Source: Silene conica
Taxonomy: Eukaryota > Streptophyta > Magnoliopsida > Caryophyllales > Caryophyllaceae
Length of the DNA stretch: 64,000 nt
Reading direction: 5' to 3'
NCBI GenBank assembly: GCA_029255685.2
Contig: CM055313.2
Location: 41,806,079 to 41,870,078 of the forward strand
Shown: positions 21,654 to 33,244 of the stretch, one piece after another
Layout: each line of letters starts with the position of its first letter
Numbering within the stretch: position 1 is the stretch's first letter
The notes under the pieces: model-generated
Told to the model about the DNA's origin: nothing
Database searches by the model: none
Seen by the model: only the letters and a program-made list of their open reading frames with translations
Made by a program: the position numbers and the translations under genes

Positions 21654-24600
21654 ATGAGTTACCGAAGCAAAAGGACCATGGCTCAAATGAAGTTGACGGA
21701 AGCTGATGGGGCTAATGGGGGGGCTAATGGGCCAGTGCTATCATCAGATACTACTCAATCAGGAGCTACAGTTGCTACAGATGACAGATGGGGGCCATTT
21801 TGCCCTAAAAAACCAAAAGTGCCTGATGTTAACTACTCACCTCAGCTACAACCATTACCCCGAAAGGATAGTCCTCGTCCCGATGCAAACATTGAGTCGA
21901 TCCCTGCTACAAAGACCCCAAATGGACCAGGTTCAAGAATCCTAATCTCTCAGACTTTTCAAGAACATGCAACCAAATACGATCAACCTGCCCGAGCTTT
22001 AACCAATACAAATCCCTTACATTCAAAGACACAAGCCACCACAAATTCTCACGATCTTCATGCTAGAAAAGCCCGAGAATTTTGTGCCAAACAACCTGAT
22101 TCATTTAAAAAAATGGGATCTTTTTCTACAAATAACCCACTTTTAAAGACCCACGCCTCCTTAAACTCTCTTGACCTTGCTACTAGAAAAGCCGCACTGC
22201 TTTCAAATAAGCAACCTGATGCATCTCAAAAATTAGGGGGACAAACACCAGTGGGACAGAATCACCCCTCCGGTACATTCTGCAAAAATTTCACTAAGAA
22301 ACCCGATGGTGTTCATGGTACTACAAAGCCTGTACTTTCAAAGACTAATGCCCCCCGAGATTCTAATGAGCTTGGTGCTAGAAAATCCTCACAACTTTCT
22401 GCCCAACAAAATGGGGGACAAACACCAGTGGCGGCTGTTAATAACCCCCCCGGAAATTCTGCCCAACCTTCTGCCCAACAAAGTGGGGGTCAAACAGCAC
22501 GGGAAGAAGCGCAAGTAGGAGTTAAAGCCCCTATTTCGTTGTGGAAAACTTCTACTACAAAACCTGGCTCTACTTTTACTACAAACCACCAACATTCAAA
22601 GACCAACGGCCCCTTAAATTTGCGTGAATCTGGTGTGTTGTGGAAAAATACACCAGCTAACTCGTCTCGAGTTTTGAGTCCCAATTGCACTGGTAAAGCC
22701 AACAATGGGCCTGATACTGTTCAGAAGTCATCAATGGGTCATGAAGAAGAAGTTTTGAATCAGCAAGATGCGAATCAAACTGGTTTAATAACTTTCAAAC
22801 CGAAACGTCGTTGTGTGACACATGATTGGCCTGATAGTGTTGAATTTGATGAAAACGAGGAGGTTCTAACTATCGGTAAGTTCGTATTATGTTTGATATA
22901 TTTTTTTATTATTTTTTTGATGAAATGTAAGGTATATATATCAAAAACCCACTCCACTGTACAAGACATAGCCTAAGCCGATTAATATACTTGTGTTGTC
23001 TTAGCCGATTAATCCAGAATCTCTTTGGCTAGTTTCTTGGGCACTGTCACTCTGAATTTCACATTGTTTACTATAATTTCAGACTGTTTATAATTTCAGA
23101 TTGTTTATTAAACCAGTGCTGAATTTCAGATTGTTTACTATAATTTCAGACTGTTTATAATTTCAGATTGTTTATTAAACCAGTGCTGAATTTCAGATTG
23201 TTTACTATAATTTCAGACTGTTTATTAAACCAGTGCTGAATTTGTCTCTGATATTATTTGACACTTAGCTACATTTGTTTTGGTAGATGATCAAGGAAAT
23301 ATCGGCAAGGTCAACGAACTAGTTCAACCGCATGATGTATGGTTTTCTAAAGTGAGGTACTTTGTCACATTTAATGAATTTCATCAGCCACTAAAGAAAG
23401 GAGGACACATTCTCGTTAGATTCATTGGTAATATGTCTCGGAAGGAAAGATTTTGTCCAATTAGAATAACAAATTGGCACCTTGTGCCTCAGAAATTCAA
23501 AGTTGATATCGTTCAGTGTATTCGGGTATGTTATTCGTAACTTGAACATATTTTTGAAACTAAGTTATAATAATTGTGCTAGTTTGAGCAACAGATGATT
23601 TTTTTTGTTCAGGAACATTTTGTTATTCCCGAGGGAGATGGCTATGACAAAGGTATTCTGAAACGTATTGGCAAGAGTGTGAGACAATATAGACACGAGT
23701 TGAAGAATACTCTTTTTAAACCCACGACAAAAACTAGAGAGGAAATATATCAAAATAAACCATCAAGGATCCCTCTTGATAGTTGGATTCATTTAGTGGA
23801 TTATTGGTATTCTGAGAAGGGACAGGTATTTCCCCAAATATTAGTTATTTGATTTTAACGGTTTCAATACTATCTAGTAGCATGATTCTCATAGTACCAT
23901 CATTCATCTGATCATGTGAAAACAATTGTTTTTTGTGTTTTATTCTATGCAGAAATACGCTGATTGTGGAAAAGAGGCACGTGCATCGCAAAATCATGCT
24001 CACACAACCGGGTCAACAAGCTATGCTAATATACGGGCCGATCTTGTAAAAATTATATCTTTTATGGATGATTATAATACCATCTTTACTTTTATTTTTA
24101 ATTGATTATAATTAAATACAAGGTTAGTTAGAAGCTAATTGTATGTGGTGATGACTAACAGGAAGAAAAGAACAAAAGAGAACCAACGGAATTAGAGGTT
24201 TTCAAGGAAACTCATAAGAGGAAAGATGGAACCTATGTGAAAAATACAGCAACGAAAGATTTTGTGGTAAACATTTTTATAAAAGAAGTTTGATCTACTC
24301 CAAATTATCGTGTATATTGACATATAATATATATTTTGATGAACTCGGAATTTTTTTTTGTACAGTTGGATGTCGATACTTATATTGAATCTGAACTTCT
24401 GGCTAATCCTACCAAGCCCAACGTACAAATTCAAAATGAAGCTTTCACCAAGCTAATGTATGGAGAAGATATCCCTAAACGACCCTTAGGCTATGGGTTC
24501 GGTGTGAAAGGAAGTGACGTAGTTGGGGTGCACAGTATCCTAAGGAAAGAGGCTTCTAAATCGGGAGATAGTAGTTCTTTAGCTTTGCAAAATATGGGAC

Positions 24601-25844
24601 AAATGCAAAACATGCAAAAGGCTATTGTGAGTTTGAGTAAGGACAAAGAAGAGCTAGAAACCAAGTTGAATGCGACCAATGTCCTCTTGCATAAAATATT
24701 GGAAGGTATGAGTTCTGGAATCCCGTCACCCGAGATAGCCGAGCTTGCAAGGTCAACCTTGAAATCACAGGTATATTTATGTCCTCTTTAATAAGATGCT
24801 TATAATTTCATTTGAATATACCTACGCTGAGATGTATCAATTGCTGGGATTTATGCTAGTCTGAGTGTACGCATGATCTATGCTTAGTGGGTATCATGGC
24901 AAGTGTGATGCTATGTAGGCATATATAGAATATAGTTGTTTATTTGGGGTAGTAGTATGGATTACCGGTGGAGGGAACTGGAAGGAACTGTAGGGAACTG
25001 TGTGATGCATCAGTAAGTAGATGTCCATCTTCCGGGGTAAGTTTCACATTATTATCAGCTTAGCATTCTATCGATGATATAGCAGTTCCATTCTCAGTGA
25101 CCTAATTGATCGGATCATGGGCATTAGCCATTGTTTTGTTGTTAGATAACATGAAGTAGCTTTCATGGAATGAATATACGATTACTGAACATCAGCGGCT
25201 ACTTAATAGTAACCAAATGATGACGATTAGCTTTGATCCCCCGCTTCTCTGATGATTAAACATTTTGACATCATCTCTGCTTGTTATAATTGCACAGAAT
25301 TCCAGAAAGAAGGTTGTATCCTTTCAAATGAACCTGAATAGATATACTGTGTAGATATACTTTCAAATATCCTTTCAAATGAACCTGAATTTAAGAAGCC
25401 CTGGACTGAATGAATCTCAGAGATTCCCACTAATTAAAACCAACTTGGAAAAAGCCTCTGGACCAGATGAGCTCCTAGAAAAAGGGAAGTACCATTGACG
25501 TATATAGGTATAGCGCACCCTCCTCTGAGATGACTGCCAAAAATCCCTCTTATAACTACTGTTATTTTAACAACGTAAGTGAGATAGCCAGCTAAAGCTT
25601 CGAAGGCCCTTTCTCCTCTCTTGCTCCTTGTCAGTCGAGCAGCTTCCTCTTTCCTTTCTCCTTCTAATCGAGTTCGTGCATAATCTCTGACTTGTTGTTA
25701 AGCTATACTCTTATAGTCTATAATAATTTCATCTTTTCGTTATATTAGTAGCATAACTTCCTTCTTCATTCACTTGTTAATGATATTTAATTTTCTTGCA
25801 TGCAGATATCGGACTTAACAAATGGTGGCAGAGAATCGAGTTGA
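21654..25844 (+). CDS. TNPA-like accessory protein of CACTA-1 (Transposase_24 type), seven exons
   Basis: In En/Spm, TNPA binds subterminal motifs and brings the ends together. Predicted exons are 21654-22875, 23287-23525, 23613-23825, 23953-24045, 24162-24266, 24366-24770 and 25806-25844. All have GT-AG borders, and the phases agree throughout, giving 771 residues. Residues 1-405 are Pro/Ser/Thr/Asn-rich with internal repeats around SKTNAP, KTHASL and SAQQ. The centre resembles the plant Ptta/En/Spm family, including DSWIHLVDYWYSEKGQ and NHAHTTGSTSYANIRADL. The end has a heptad-like coiled coil (MQNMQKAIVSLSKDKEELET). Reading past 24770 instead gives a stop at 24791, so the last intron decides the C-terminus. 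The intron at 22876-23286 holds tandem TTTCAGATTGTTTA repeats. Confidence 0.87.
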
Positions 25845-26487
25845 AAGGATCAAATTCAGAATTCACTTTTAATTTGAGAGTACTTTAGTCATCGTACATT
25901 TTGGCTTGGATTTAATATTTGGGAAGCTTTTATTATTTTTGAGTGACAACGTCACTATTATTGTTGGAGTAAAATAATTACAATAGTTCTTTTAAATTTT
26001 GAAAGCTTGTAATTTAATTTGACGATGGAATTTTAATTTATGTTATAAAAGTTTGTTTTTGGATCTCTATATGGCATCATTATGCTAATGATCTTGTGAA
26101 TCCATCATCGAGGTACGTATACGGTACCTGAACAAAAACAACAGGTCTCCAATTTCGACTAAGACCGAACCGAAGCACAATAATCTGATTTAAAAAAAGC
26201 AGGAGGAAAAACAGGGATTGCTAGCAAAAAGCGTCGAAAACAACTTACGACGCAAAAAAGCGTCGCTGGGCTAAACACAAAAGAGTGTAGCGGGTACTGA
26301 CACAAAAAACCGTCGCTATTGGTGACATAATAAAGCGTCGCTGGTACTTACACAAAAAAGCGTCGAAAATTCCTGACATCCCAAAAGCCGACGCTTTATT
26401 GAAGCGTCGAGAATTAATTTACCGACGCTTTTAAGCGTCGAAAACAGGCCAAAAAAGCGTCGGAAAATGGCGGGATTTGTAGTAGTG
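25845..26487 (+). repeat. CACTA-1 right subterminal region with GCGTCG motif array
   Basis: About eleven copies of AAAGCGTCG or its complement CGACGCTTT occur between 26228 and 26463, some as inverted pairs. They lead into the right terminus. Such clusters are the expected TNPA-binding sites. The left end has only one or two obvious copies. The part 25845-26215 has no feature I can support. Confidence 0.85.
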
Positions 26488-27214
26488 GGCTTAGAAGACC
26501 CGGACGTGGATAGCTTCGTTGTTGAGGAGGAGCTTTGAGCGGAATTGCTTTTAAGGTGACGATAATGAGAAACTCGGCCTTATTGTATATATTAGCACTT
26601 TTCTTGTTTGAATTGGTTTAAGTTTCTGATTTTTAATGTTATTGTTGTTGTTTGAACTTAGTAACATGATAGGAATGTTCACATATGATGATTACATGCT
26701 TGGATGATGTTTCATATGCTTATTGTTTAATTTTCAGAAATTTTTGCTTAAGACGGATACAAATCATTTTCTTATTGAGGATTGTTTGTGGGATTAATTG
26801 CTGGTAGTTAGTGTGTTTGATGATTTTATGTAATGGGTAAACATTGTATGTTGCTAATCTAGAAGTCTTGAATCGATTTGTGAAGTTTTGGTTAAGATAG
26901 GAAATGCGATTTTTGCGTACAGTTGACTCTGAGCCAGTAGGCTGACCGGCAGCCGGTCGGCCGGCTCAGAGTCGGTGTGTTAATTTTTAAAAACTCTGAA
27001 ATACAGGAATGGTTTCTGAGCCGGTCAGTCGGCCGCCGGTCGACCGGCTCAGGATCCTTCTTTGGTGTTTTTCAAGTTTTGCAAAGGGCTTGGGAAGTGA
27101 CTCCCAGGCGGCAGCCGGTACACCGGCTGAGAGTCACTCCTCGTGTTTAAGATTGAAGTTTGGCTATTGGGGAAGGGCACTAGTACAAAAATACCCTATT
27201 GTGTCAAGTAAATT

Positions 27215-27560
27215 GCATCGGTTCTACAAAAACTGATGCAAAAAGTAGTTAACTTTGGCGGGAGTTCAATTTTGCCCTAAAGGCAAGTTATTTGCGTCAG
27301 TTGTTAATTTAGAACTGACGTTTAAAAAGCATCAGTTGTTCCCAAAACTGACGTATTTAATAAAATAAGAGCAAATGCATCAGTTTTGTTAAATAACCGA
27401 CGCATTAGATCTGACGTTTAAAAAGCATCAGTTGTTTCCAAAACCGACGTATTTAATAAAAAGAGAGCAAATGCATCAGTTTTTTTTTAAATAACCGACG
27501 CATTTGGTTCTCTTTTTTTTGCGTCAGTTGTAGCTATAGAATTGATGCTTTTGAATTGGA
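27215..27560 (+). repeat. CACTA-2 left subterminal inverted motif cluster
   Basis: Repeated pairs of GCATCAGTT or GCGTCAGTT with AACTGACG or AACTGATGC form short hairpins, for example CGTCAGTT / AACTGACG near 27296-27322. The pattern is that of CACTA accessory-protein binding sites. Confidence 0.8.
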
Positions 27561-29724
27561 GCAAAATTCAGATTTAAACTCTCACGACACTTCATATTCG
27601 ATAAAAATCAGGAGGGCATAATAATTAAAAACTCCCAATACTCTTCCTCATCAATGAACCACCACCACCACCTCGTGCCGCCGCTACCACCTCGTGCCGC
27701 CGACACCACCAGTATCACCGACGTGAAGCCACCACCACCTGCACATTGTGACGCCATTTACCTTTCTCCCTCTTTCATATTCCCTTCCGATGCCACTATT
27801 GTTTGCATCCCTCGTCCCTATCTTATATCCGACGCCATCGTTATCTGCCACCGCTCCCTCTTTTCTGGTAAATTTACATGCCCATTTCAGTTTTTGAATT
27901 TTTATTTTTCCCCAATTTCCCAATTTCCAAAACCCTAATTATATTAATTATATTAAATTATATTTCTGAATCGAGTATACTTCAACATCCAATAAATTGA
28001 AATGCCGAAAATCATACGACTTGTTATATTCGACTCTTGCTACAATTGTTTTCTCCTCTTCGTCTTTTCTTGGGGAGGGGATATGTTTTTTTCCCTAGCA
28101 TGGACATTCTGCGCCAAATGCAGCTTAAAAGTGAATATCATAAATGTGGAATGTTTTAGAAGAATTTGGTTATCCCTTTGTTAGTGTAATTTGTTATTCT
28201 ATTTAAAACCACCTTGACCTTTTACACTTTGTAAGTTGCCTTTGAACATGATTCTCGAATGCCTTGAATTCGTGTCAATTGAACATGCCAGCCATTGAAC
28301 ATGATTCTCGAATGCACACTTCTTTTTATGTTGCCTTTCAAAGAACTTCACAACGTTATTATTAGTTCTCATGTTCAATTTAGAGTTTGGCTTTGGACGA
28401 TATGTCTGTTTAAATGCTCTCATTACAGAGTTGTTCTTTCGAAACATGAGGACCACTCGCCAATTATTGTATTAATGGGAGAGTGCTCTGCTCATGTTAA
28501 CTTTTAATGTTCATCCTTGCAATCTTAGTAAGAAATATGTACTGTATTATGTTGCTTCGCTTTGGATGCCTTGAATTCATGTCAATTACAACGAAAAGTC
28601 ATCATATTTGATGATATTTGGGGTGACCTTGAAGGAAGTACTTGCTACAATCTCTTGAGGTCTTTTGGTAATGAAATTCTTCATTCTCCGGGACTTCGTG
28701 TCCTCCTGTTTGACTTGTGTGGATGTCTGCCTTGTCTAAGGGCTGTCTATAGTTCTTTGTTTGTTAATAATAATTATCTAATTGATATATTTTGATAATT
28801 CTTTTCCCCTTTGACAGGTATTCTGGTAACGTTGTTCCTCCAAATGTTGCTCCTTGTATCCTTAATATTAATTTTTATTTAGCTCCATCTTGACTTTGAT
28901 TATTCTAACTGATTTATCATTTGCCATGGTACGGGAGCTCGGATTAGCATGGTCTATTTATTACTATGCTGAAAGAAGCTAATAAAGACATTGACACTGG
29001 GTTTTATGAAAACAAAGGTCAAAGAGGTATAGGTAGTTATTTGGACTTGTGAGACTATGCTTTGTAGTAAAGAATTTTCTATGTCGTTCAAAATCCAACC
29101 TCCACTAATAAGTATTATGGTACTGCTGAGTGTTGATCTCTGCAATCTTGACCCGTTAGGCCATTAGTATGATCCCTTCCTGAAAAAAAGGCTATCTATC
29201 TATTATATATACAAATGATTTTGTTACAGGTAAGTACATTTCATTATCATAGTCACCGTAAGTCTCAACAAAAGTGGCTTGGCCAAGGGTCCTTTTCTAT
29301 TGTTGCTCCCCCTTAAACCATTTGTTTGATCGTAAGAACCTAAATATGCGGATGTTGGTTAGTTTAGCTCGTAAGTTTTTTAGTGGTGATAGTCATGACA
29401 TGGGCTCGAAACCCGTCAACCTGAAAAAGTTGTGGCTCCCTTTACACACAAAAAAGGAGCTCATAAATTGTGTTATGATTTGAGTTGCTCTCAAGAGAAG
29501 TATTCTTATAGGAGGTTCGTAATTCGACTTCTAACTTATTGTCGATTATATGATTTGAACTGATTCTAACATTGCACACATAACGGTGGTATGCCAATGG
29601 GGAAGTGATCCTTTACTTATGTACCTCTAATTCATTGTACAGGTAAATAGGCGTCGGAAAAGCTTTTAAAATTTATTTGGTGATAGTGCACATATACTGC
29701 ATACACTTTGTGCTTCCTTAACAT
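27561..29724 (+). other. Internal region of CACTA-2 without a recognised gene
   Basis: An open frame at 27654-27938 begins with His- and Pro-rich codons, has a CT-rich composition like a leader, and matches no family I know. Another at 28562-28795 contains KVIIFDDIWGDLEGSTCYN, which might be a captured exon but which I cannot assign. The phrase TTGAACATGATTCTCGAATGC is duplicated near 28242 and 28297. Nothing else is supported. Confidence 0.4.
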
Positions 29725-30450
29725 AGTGACACAGATCTGAATGTGGAGCCCAAAACTGGAGATTATTTCCCAACCATATACTGTAATGAATTTTGGTCAC
29801 TAAAAGACAAGTTGATACCAATCAATGAGACCGTGACTGAGCTACCGTTGAACTTGGATGTGGGCCCTATAAGCATGACCAAGTGGCAACTTTTCCTGCA
29901 GATCGAGCGAGTAGTCATTCCAGATGCAGCGCAGTTATGGAAGTATGATTGAAAGCGAAGGTGATGAGATTAAGGTTTTCTTTGTTATTTTCTAACTACA
30001 TTTTGCTGCGCCGTGAAACTGAACTTCCTAAGGTTAGACTAGTTCCTTCACTTAAGTTGCATGTTGCATGTCAAATACAACACTCCTACTGTCCTACCCA
30101 AAACCAAGCTGACAGTTTATAGCTAATTAGTTGTTATATGTATTAACTAATACTTGTTATATTGTTTTTTTTTTAATTTTAGTGTCCGCAACAACCAGGG
30201 GATTATGAGTGTGGTAATTATGTCATGAAATGGATGTATGACATAACCTTCTATCATTGTAAATCTGCGAGGTACACTTTGAAGAGGTAATTCAATCTTG
30301 CTTTAGCTTTTTATTGTCAATTATCATTCTTCATTACATTTATTATTACTATAATAATTATTTTGAAAATGCAGAAAATTGCAACTACACCGGTGTCAAT
30401 GGTCGATCTCAATGTGGTTAGAGAAGTTTGGGCTAACAAATGTTTAGATA
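29725..30450 (+). pseudogene. ULP1-type cysteine protease remnant in CACTA-2
   Basis: ULP1 (C48) proteases remove SUMO, and their fragments are frequent cargo of plant CACTA and MULE elements. The strongest evidence is the reading CPQQPGDYECGNYVMKWMYD starting at about 30182, matching the C-terminal catalytic region with its conserved Gln and Cys. A short C-terminal exon follows after an intron (acceptor near 30374), ending near 30447. Upstream, an open frame at 29743-29952 (GDYFPTIYCNEFWSLKD) may be an earlier exon. The catalytic His/Asp region was not found. I judge it a degraded partial gene. Confidence 0.6.
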
Positions 30451-30734
30451 ATCTACATTATTCAGAATAGATTAACTTGGTATCACTATGACTTTTGTTG
30501 GATTGTTGCTTAGCTTAGATTGTATATATTTTGAACGTTGTTGAAATGTTCGTTGTTATGTTGGACTGGATTTTTGATTGAATGTTGTTGGTTCGAAGGA
30601 AATGTAATGTCCTTTGGTTGGATATTTTAATGCAGGTGGTTTTTAATTCCTGGTGTTTTGGATATCAGCTTTATAGGAAGGTGCTGCCGAAATTTCGGTA
30701 GCAGATTTTTTTTTTAAAAACATAAAAATAAAAT

Positions 30735-31170
30735 ACATCAGTTCTTACAAGAAATGACGCAAATGGTAAACAGTTATTGCATCGGTTTTGAAAAGAAATG
30801 AAGCAAAAAAGTAGAGCAAAAGAGTCAATTCCTGTCATAACTGACGTATACAATAATAAATTTGGCGCTAAATTAAGGTACTAATTGCATCAGTTGTTGG
30901 GAAACTGATGCAAAAGCTATGCGAAAAAGCGTCAGTTATTGAAAAACTGATGCAAAAGCTTTGGTATTTGCGTCGGTTCTTCTAGCAATTGCATCGGTTG
31001 TCTATTAAGAACTGATGCAAATGAAGGTCTTTTTGCATCGGTTATAGAGTTAGAACTGATGCAAATGGTGGTCTTTTGCATCAGTTTCAAAACTGACGTT
31101 TTTCATAAACGTCACCTCTATATGCGTCAAGCAAGAACCGACGCAATAAGCCATATAGAACCGACGCAAT
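30735..31170 (+). repeat. CACTA-2 right subterminal inverted motif cluster
   Basis: At least seven hairpin-capable pairs of GCATCGGTT, GCATCAGTT or GCGTCAGTT with AACTGATGC or AACTGACG lie here, for example GCATCAGTTGTT and AACTGATGC near 30888-30913. This mirrors the left cluster. Confidence 0.8.
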
Positions 31171-31608
31171 AGGGTATTTTTGTACTAGTGGGGACTCCCA
31201 GCCGGCTGGCCGGCGGACGGTCCACCGGCTGAGAGCCTTTTCTCTTGTTTTTTTTTTTCAGACGGTTGTTGGGCATGGGAAGGGACTCCCAGCCGGTGGA
31301 CCGGCAGACGGTCTGGGACCGGCTGAGAGCCCCTGTTCCCATTGTTTTGTTTATAACTTTCAAAGGCTTATTCGGTTTTGATTGAAACTCGTTCCTTGTA
31401 CCTTTGATGCGTGTTTGAGGTCCCCGGAGGATGGGCGACACTATATTGGGTTCGGGAATGGAGAGAGGATAGAGACCCCCCGGTCGGGTAACCGAAAGGG
31501 AAACCGGCTCTCCCTCAACTTAGTTCCCGAGATCAATTAAGTGTTGGTTAGAAGTATAGGAGAATAGAACTATAGATTAGTTTCTCTCTTTGATGATATT
31601 GTATTGAT

Positions 31609-32222
31609 GCGTATTAAGTTATGCCTTAAGCTGGCCTCTGAACTTAATACGTGAGTCGATTATGATATATGGGGATATGCCTTAAGCTGGCCTCTGAGCC
31701 CTATATGTGTATGAGTGTCGTGTCTGGGATATGCCTTAAGCTGGCCTCTGAGCCCTATATGTGTATGAGTGTCGTGTCTGGGATATGCCTTAAGCTGGCC
31801 TCTGAGCCCAGACATGTTTGATTGTGATCGCGTTGGAACATGCCTTAAGTTGGCCTCTGATTCTGACGAGTAGAGCAGCTGCACAACGGGGTAGCTAAGG
31901 AACTGACACCTTGCCCAGAGTGCAGATGTTTGATGCTAGGACATGCCTTAAGCTGGCCTTTGAGTCTAGTATCTTGTGATGTAATGAAGGGACATGCCTT
32001 AAGCTGGCCTCTGAGTCCTTTACTTTTGGATGCTAGTCCATGCGTTGTGATGTCGCCTCTGAGTCTAGTGTCTTGCTGATTGGCGGGTCCATGCCTTAAG
32101 TTGGCCTCTGAGTCCTTGCTTGCTGAATGATTGGTATTTAGGTTATGTCTTAAGTTGGCCTCTGAACCTTATACTTGCTGAATGTAATTGGTATGTAGGT
32201 TATATCTTAAGTTGACCGTTGA
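31609..32222 (+). repeat. Constant-loop hairpin array, 3' LTR copy with an extra unit
   Basis: The order of units matches the 5' LTR array. A 54-bp duplication adds one unit whose left arm TGTCTGGG (31721-31728) faces the right arm CCCTATATG (31753-31761). Those arms do not pair. The following unit again has TGTCTGGG / CCCAGACA (31775-31782 / 31807-31814). The rest of the LTR to 32976 is non-coding. Confidence 0.85.
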
Positions 32223-32981
32223 ACCTTATACTTGCTGAGTTTATCTGCTTGCCTAGGGTTGGTATAGTGACAGATACAGATGTTGATGTTTATGAGATAA
32301 CTGTTGACGTTGATGAGTATGATACTTGACTTTGTTATTGTTCATCCAAGGCATTGGATGACTCTTTAGTCAGTTTCGTAAATGTTTTGGACTGAAAAAC
32401 CCCCCGACCGGGTAACCGGCAGGGAAACCGGCTCTCCTTCCAAATAGTTTCCGAAGTTGGTTGAGAGTCGTGCATTAGTGATTGCATGATAGTTGGTGAT
32501 CAGTTATTGAGATATTGTTATACTTCACATGTTTATATACGTTGGAGTGTTTTGTTTGTATTGCTTGTTACGTGTCGTTACAAGAGGTGGCTAGGAGAAC
32601 TCTAGTCACTCCCCACTGATTGTGGCGTACATGTTTTCATGTATGTAGGTACATGCAGGTTGGACAGGGTTGGATGAGAGCTGGCGAGTGATGATCCACT
32701 TGTCATCATATGAATTACACTTTCGATTAGCTAGACTCTAGTTTGATACAGTCGTTATCTTTTGGTGCCTGTAGGGATGTTCCATCCCAGGCTTTGTATA
32801 TATTTGGTTTTCCGTACTTAGAACTGTTATACTTATCTATTTGTTTATATCAGTTTCAGTTTCCAGTTTCAGTTTTAATTCACCTCGCATGTTGTTTATG
32901 TTTAAAAAGTTTAAATTCCGCTGCATTTTTAGTACTTTGTGTGTTTTATGTTTCCGCTTTCGCGAGGGGTTTTACAAATGT

Positions 32982-33244
32982 GTTCCGGGCTAAGATGAAT
33001 AAATTATGATTTGTCATCAACCAAGAGTTCTATGGTAGAACCGGTTTATTTTAACCCGCCAAACCATATCATTGGGTCGGAGTTCCAGTGGTTCACGATT
33101 TCGGGGGTATGGGTTTGGGTCTTGGAATCATTTATAAAATTGGATAGAGGTTATTTTATAGATGCCATAACTTGTCAACCTTATTTAAAAGTTTACAAAA
33201 CGATAAATGTTAATTTTTCCTTCATCTCTTGTATTAATTGAAAA
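32982..33244 (+). other. Untranslated leader of Copia-A, second part
   Basis: This continues the leader interrupted at 8297 and leads directly to the gag start at 33245. No gene or motif is recognised. Confidence 0.65.

Larger units (their letters stand above)
15179..26487 (+). mobile_element. CACTA-1, complete En/Spm-type transposon, possibly autonomous
   Basis: The ends are CACTACTACAATTCCC at 15179 and the complement of CACTACTACAAATCCC ending at 26487. The 3-bp duplication GGC is at 15176-15178 and 26488-26490. The empty site GAGGGCTTAG is intact in the 5' LTR near 8806. The element is 11309 bp and carries TNPD-like (16280-19839) and TNPA-like (21654-25844) genes on the same strand. I found no disabling mutation in either by conceptual splicing. 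The right end has a dense GCGTCG motif array. Confidence 0.95.
27178..31190 (+). mobile_element. CACTA-2, non-autonomous CACTA element
   Basis: The left terminus is CACTAGTACAAAAATACCCT; the right terminus is its complement ending at 31190. The 3-bp duplication GGG is at 27175-27177 and 31191-31193. The empty site (TTGGGGAAGGGACTCC) is present in the 5' LTR near 9500. The element is 4013 bp with no transposase. It carries a ULP1-like protease remnant at 29725-30450. Mobilisation would need enzymes from another element. Confidence 0.93.
8298..32976 (+). mobile_element. Ty3/gypsy LTR retrotransposon Gypsy-B, inserted in Copia-A
   Basis: The 5-bp target duplication AATGT is at 8293-8297 and 32977-32981. 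The 5' LTR is 8298-11186 and the 3' LTR starts at 14666 and ends at 32976; both end in GGGGTTTTACA. Internal coding order is gag, protease, RT and integrase, which is Ty3/gypsy. Between the RT and the retained integrase part there is an internal deletion. The 3' LTR is expanded by two CACTA elements. The two LTRs differ at only a small number of positions by eye, plus indels in their repeat arrays. Confidence 0.93.
14666..32976 (+). repeat. Gypsy-B 3' LTR, interrupted by CACTA-1 and CACTA-2
   Basis: LTR segments are 14666-15178, 26488-27177 and 31191-32976. They align in order to the 5' LTR (8298-11186). The segments between insertions contain no genes. The hairpin array recurs at about 31609-32222 with one extra 54-bp unit relative to the 5' LTR. 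Confidence 0.92.

Noticed and set aside
22389-22705. Minus-strand ORFs inside the TNPA-like gene
   Set aside because: Shadows of the repetitive Pro/Ser-rich exon on the plus strand.
31660-31884. Minus-strand ORF with a repeated GLRGQLKAYP peptide
   Set aside because: It is the translation of the 54-bp hairpin array; the repeat structure is at DNA/RNA level.
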